Position numbers and translations under genes: made by a program
The notes under the pieces: generated by a model
What the model was told of the DNA's origin: nothing
The model's input: the letters and a program-made list of their open reading frames with translations, nothing else
Databases searched by the model: none
Part shown: one piece after another, positions 63,837 through 64,000 of the stretch
How the letters are laid out: every line of letters begins with the position of its first letter
Position numbering within the stretch: position 1 is the stretch's first letter
Origin: Suicoccus acidiformans
GTDB taxonomy: Bacteria > Bacillota > Bacilli > Lactobacillales > Aerococcaceae
Direction of reading: 5' to 3'
DNA length: 64,000 bases
NCBI RefSeq assembly: GCF_003546865.1
Contig: NZ_CP023434.1
Span: forward strand, 1,302,001 to 1,366,000

Positions 63837-64000
63837 ATGTCAAATACATATCATGTTGCTGTTGTAGGCGCCTCCGGAGTGGTTGGGCGCAAGATTGTGC
63901 AAGTGTTGGAAGAGCGCGACTTCCCAGTCGGCGAATTGAGCTTATTCTCATCCGCTCGCTCAGCGGGTCAAACGATTCCCTTCAAAGGCGAAGAAATCAC
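63837..64000 (+). CDS. asd: Aspartate-semialdehyde dehydrogenase (partial)
   Basis: The first 54 codons, cut by the window edge. MSNTYHVAVVGASGVVGRKI is the NADP-binding start and LSLFSSARSAGQTIPFKGEE is diagnostic. It makes aspartate semialdehyde, the substrate of DapA. GAGAGGAG lies before ATG at 63837. Confidence 0.93.
   Translation, partial: MSNTYHVAVVGASGVVGRKIVQVLEERDFPVGELSLFSSARSAGQTIPFKGEEI

Overview
The window looks like a chromosome segment of a low-GC Gram-positive bacterium of the order Lactobacillales. The pointers are AGGAGG-type ribosome sites, long poly-U terminators, a YSIRK/LPNTG wall-anchored protein, glycolipid glycosyltransferases of the LafA/LafB type, a T-box in front of an amino-acid ABC transporter, a lysine riboswitch on lysA-dapA-dapB, and a tmRNA tag ending in ALAA. 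An Aerococcaceae-like member is possible but cannot be proved from sequence alone.

Layout. 1-2.3 kb: a glycolipid synthesis operon (TVP38-like membrane protein and two glycosyltransferases, the second cut by the window edge). 2.6-15.2 kb: an accessory zone full of decay. It holds a dead IS110 transposase, an intact C39-like secreted peptidase, an esterase, a wrecked two-component system beside an intact PepSY protein, a HesB-like protein, an intact IS3 element inserted into an older IS3-type end, the C-terminal relic of an AgrC-like kinase, a secreted DUF1002 protein, and a dead secreted CAP-domain gene. 15.7-25 kb: pnp, a GNAT acetyltransferase, a MacAB-like efflux operon, a repeat-rich gap with an orphan LicT-type antiterminator site and a stump of licT, an M20 amidohydrolase and rpsO. 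25-36 kb: an OatA-like acyltransferase, uvrB, rpsT, holA, a class-I amidotransferase, gcvH, a RodA/FtsW protein, a YihY protein and a phosphatase. 36-41 kb: ssrA (tmRNA), a dead Phd/YefM antitoxin, an Nramp-like transporter paired with an atypical ureohydrolase, an NRDE protein, an alpha/beta hydrolase and a frameshifted DUF805 gene. 41-46 kb: repeats, small phage-like remnants and a T-box-controlled amino-acid ABC transporter. 46.4-53.9 kb: a 2470-residue LPNTG surface protein. 54-60 kb: a HicAB module flanked by a near-identical direct duplication of the dapB 3' end, then the lysine operon. 60.5-64 kb: two flavin reductases (one fused to a PAS-like domain) with a FAD:protein FMN transferase, and the start of asd.

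The strongest unusual signals are these: (1) the ureohydrolase and Nramp-like pair, in which both proteins lack residues that define their families; (2) a family of roughly 40-bp palindromic repeats with a GC-rich hairpin that recurs in at least seven intergenic gaps; (3) two arrays of 43-bp hairpin units ending where licT is truncated, with its promoter, RAT and terminator still intact; (4) the HicAB island bracketed by duplicated dapB ends; (5) a nested IS insertion with a readable target duplication.
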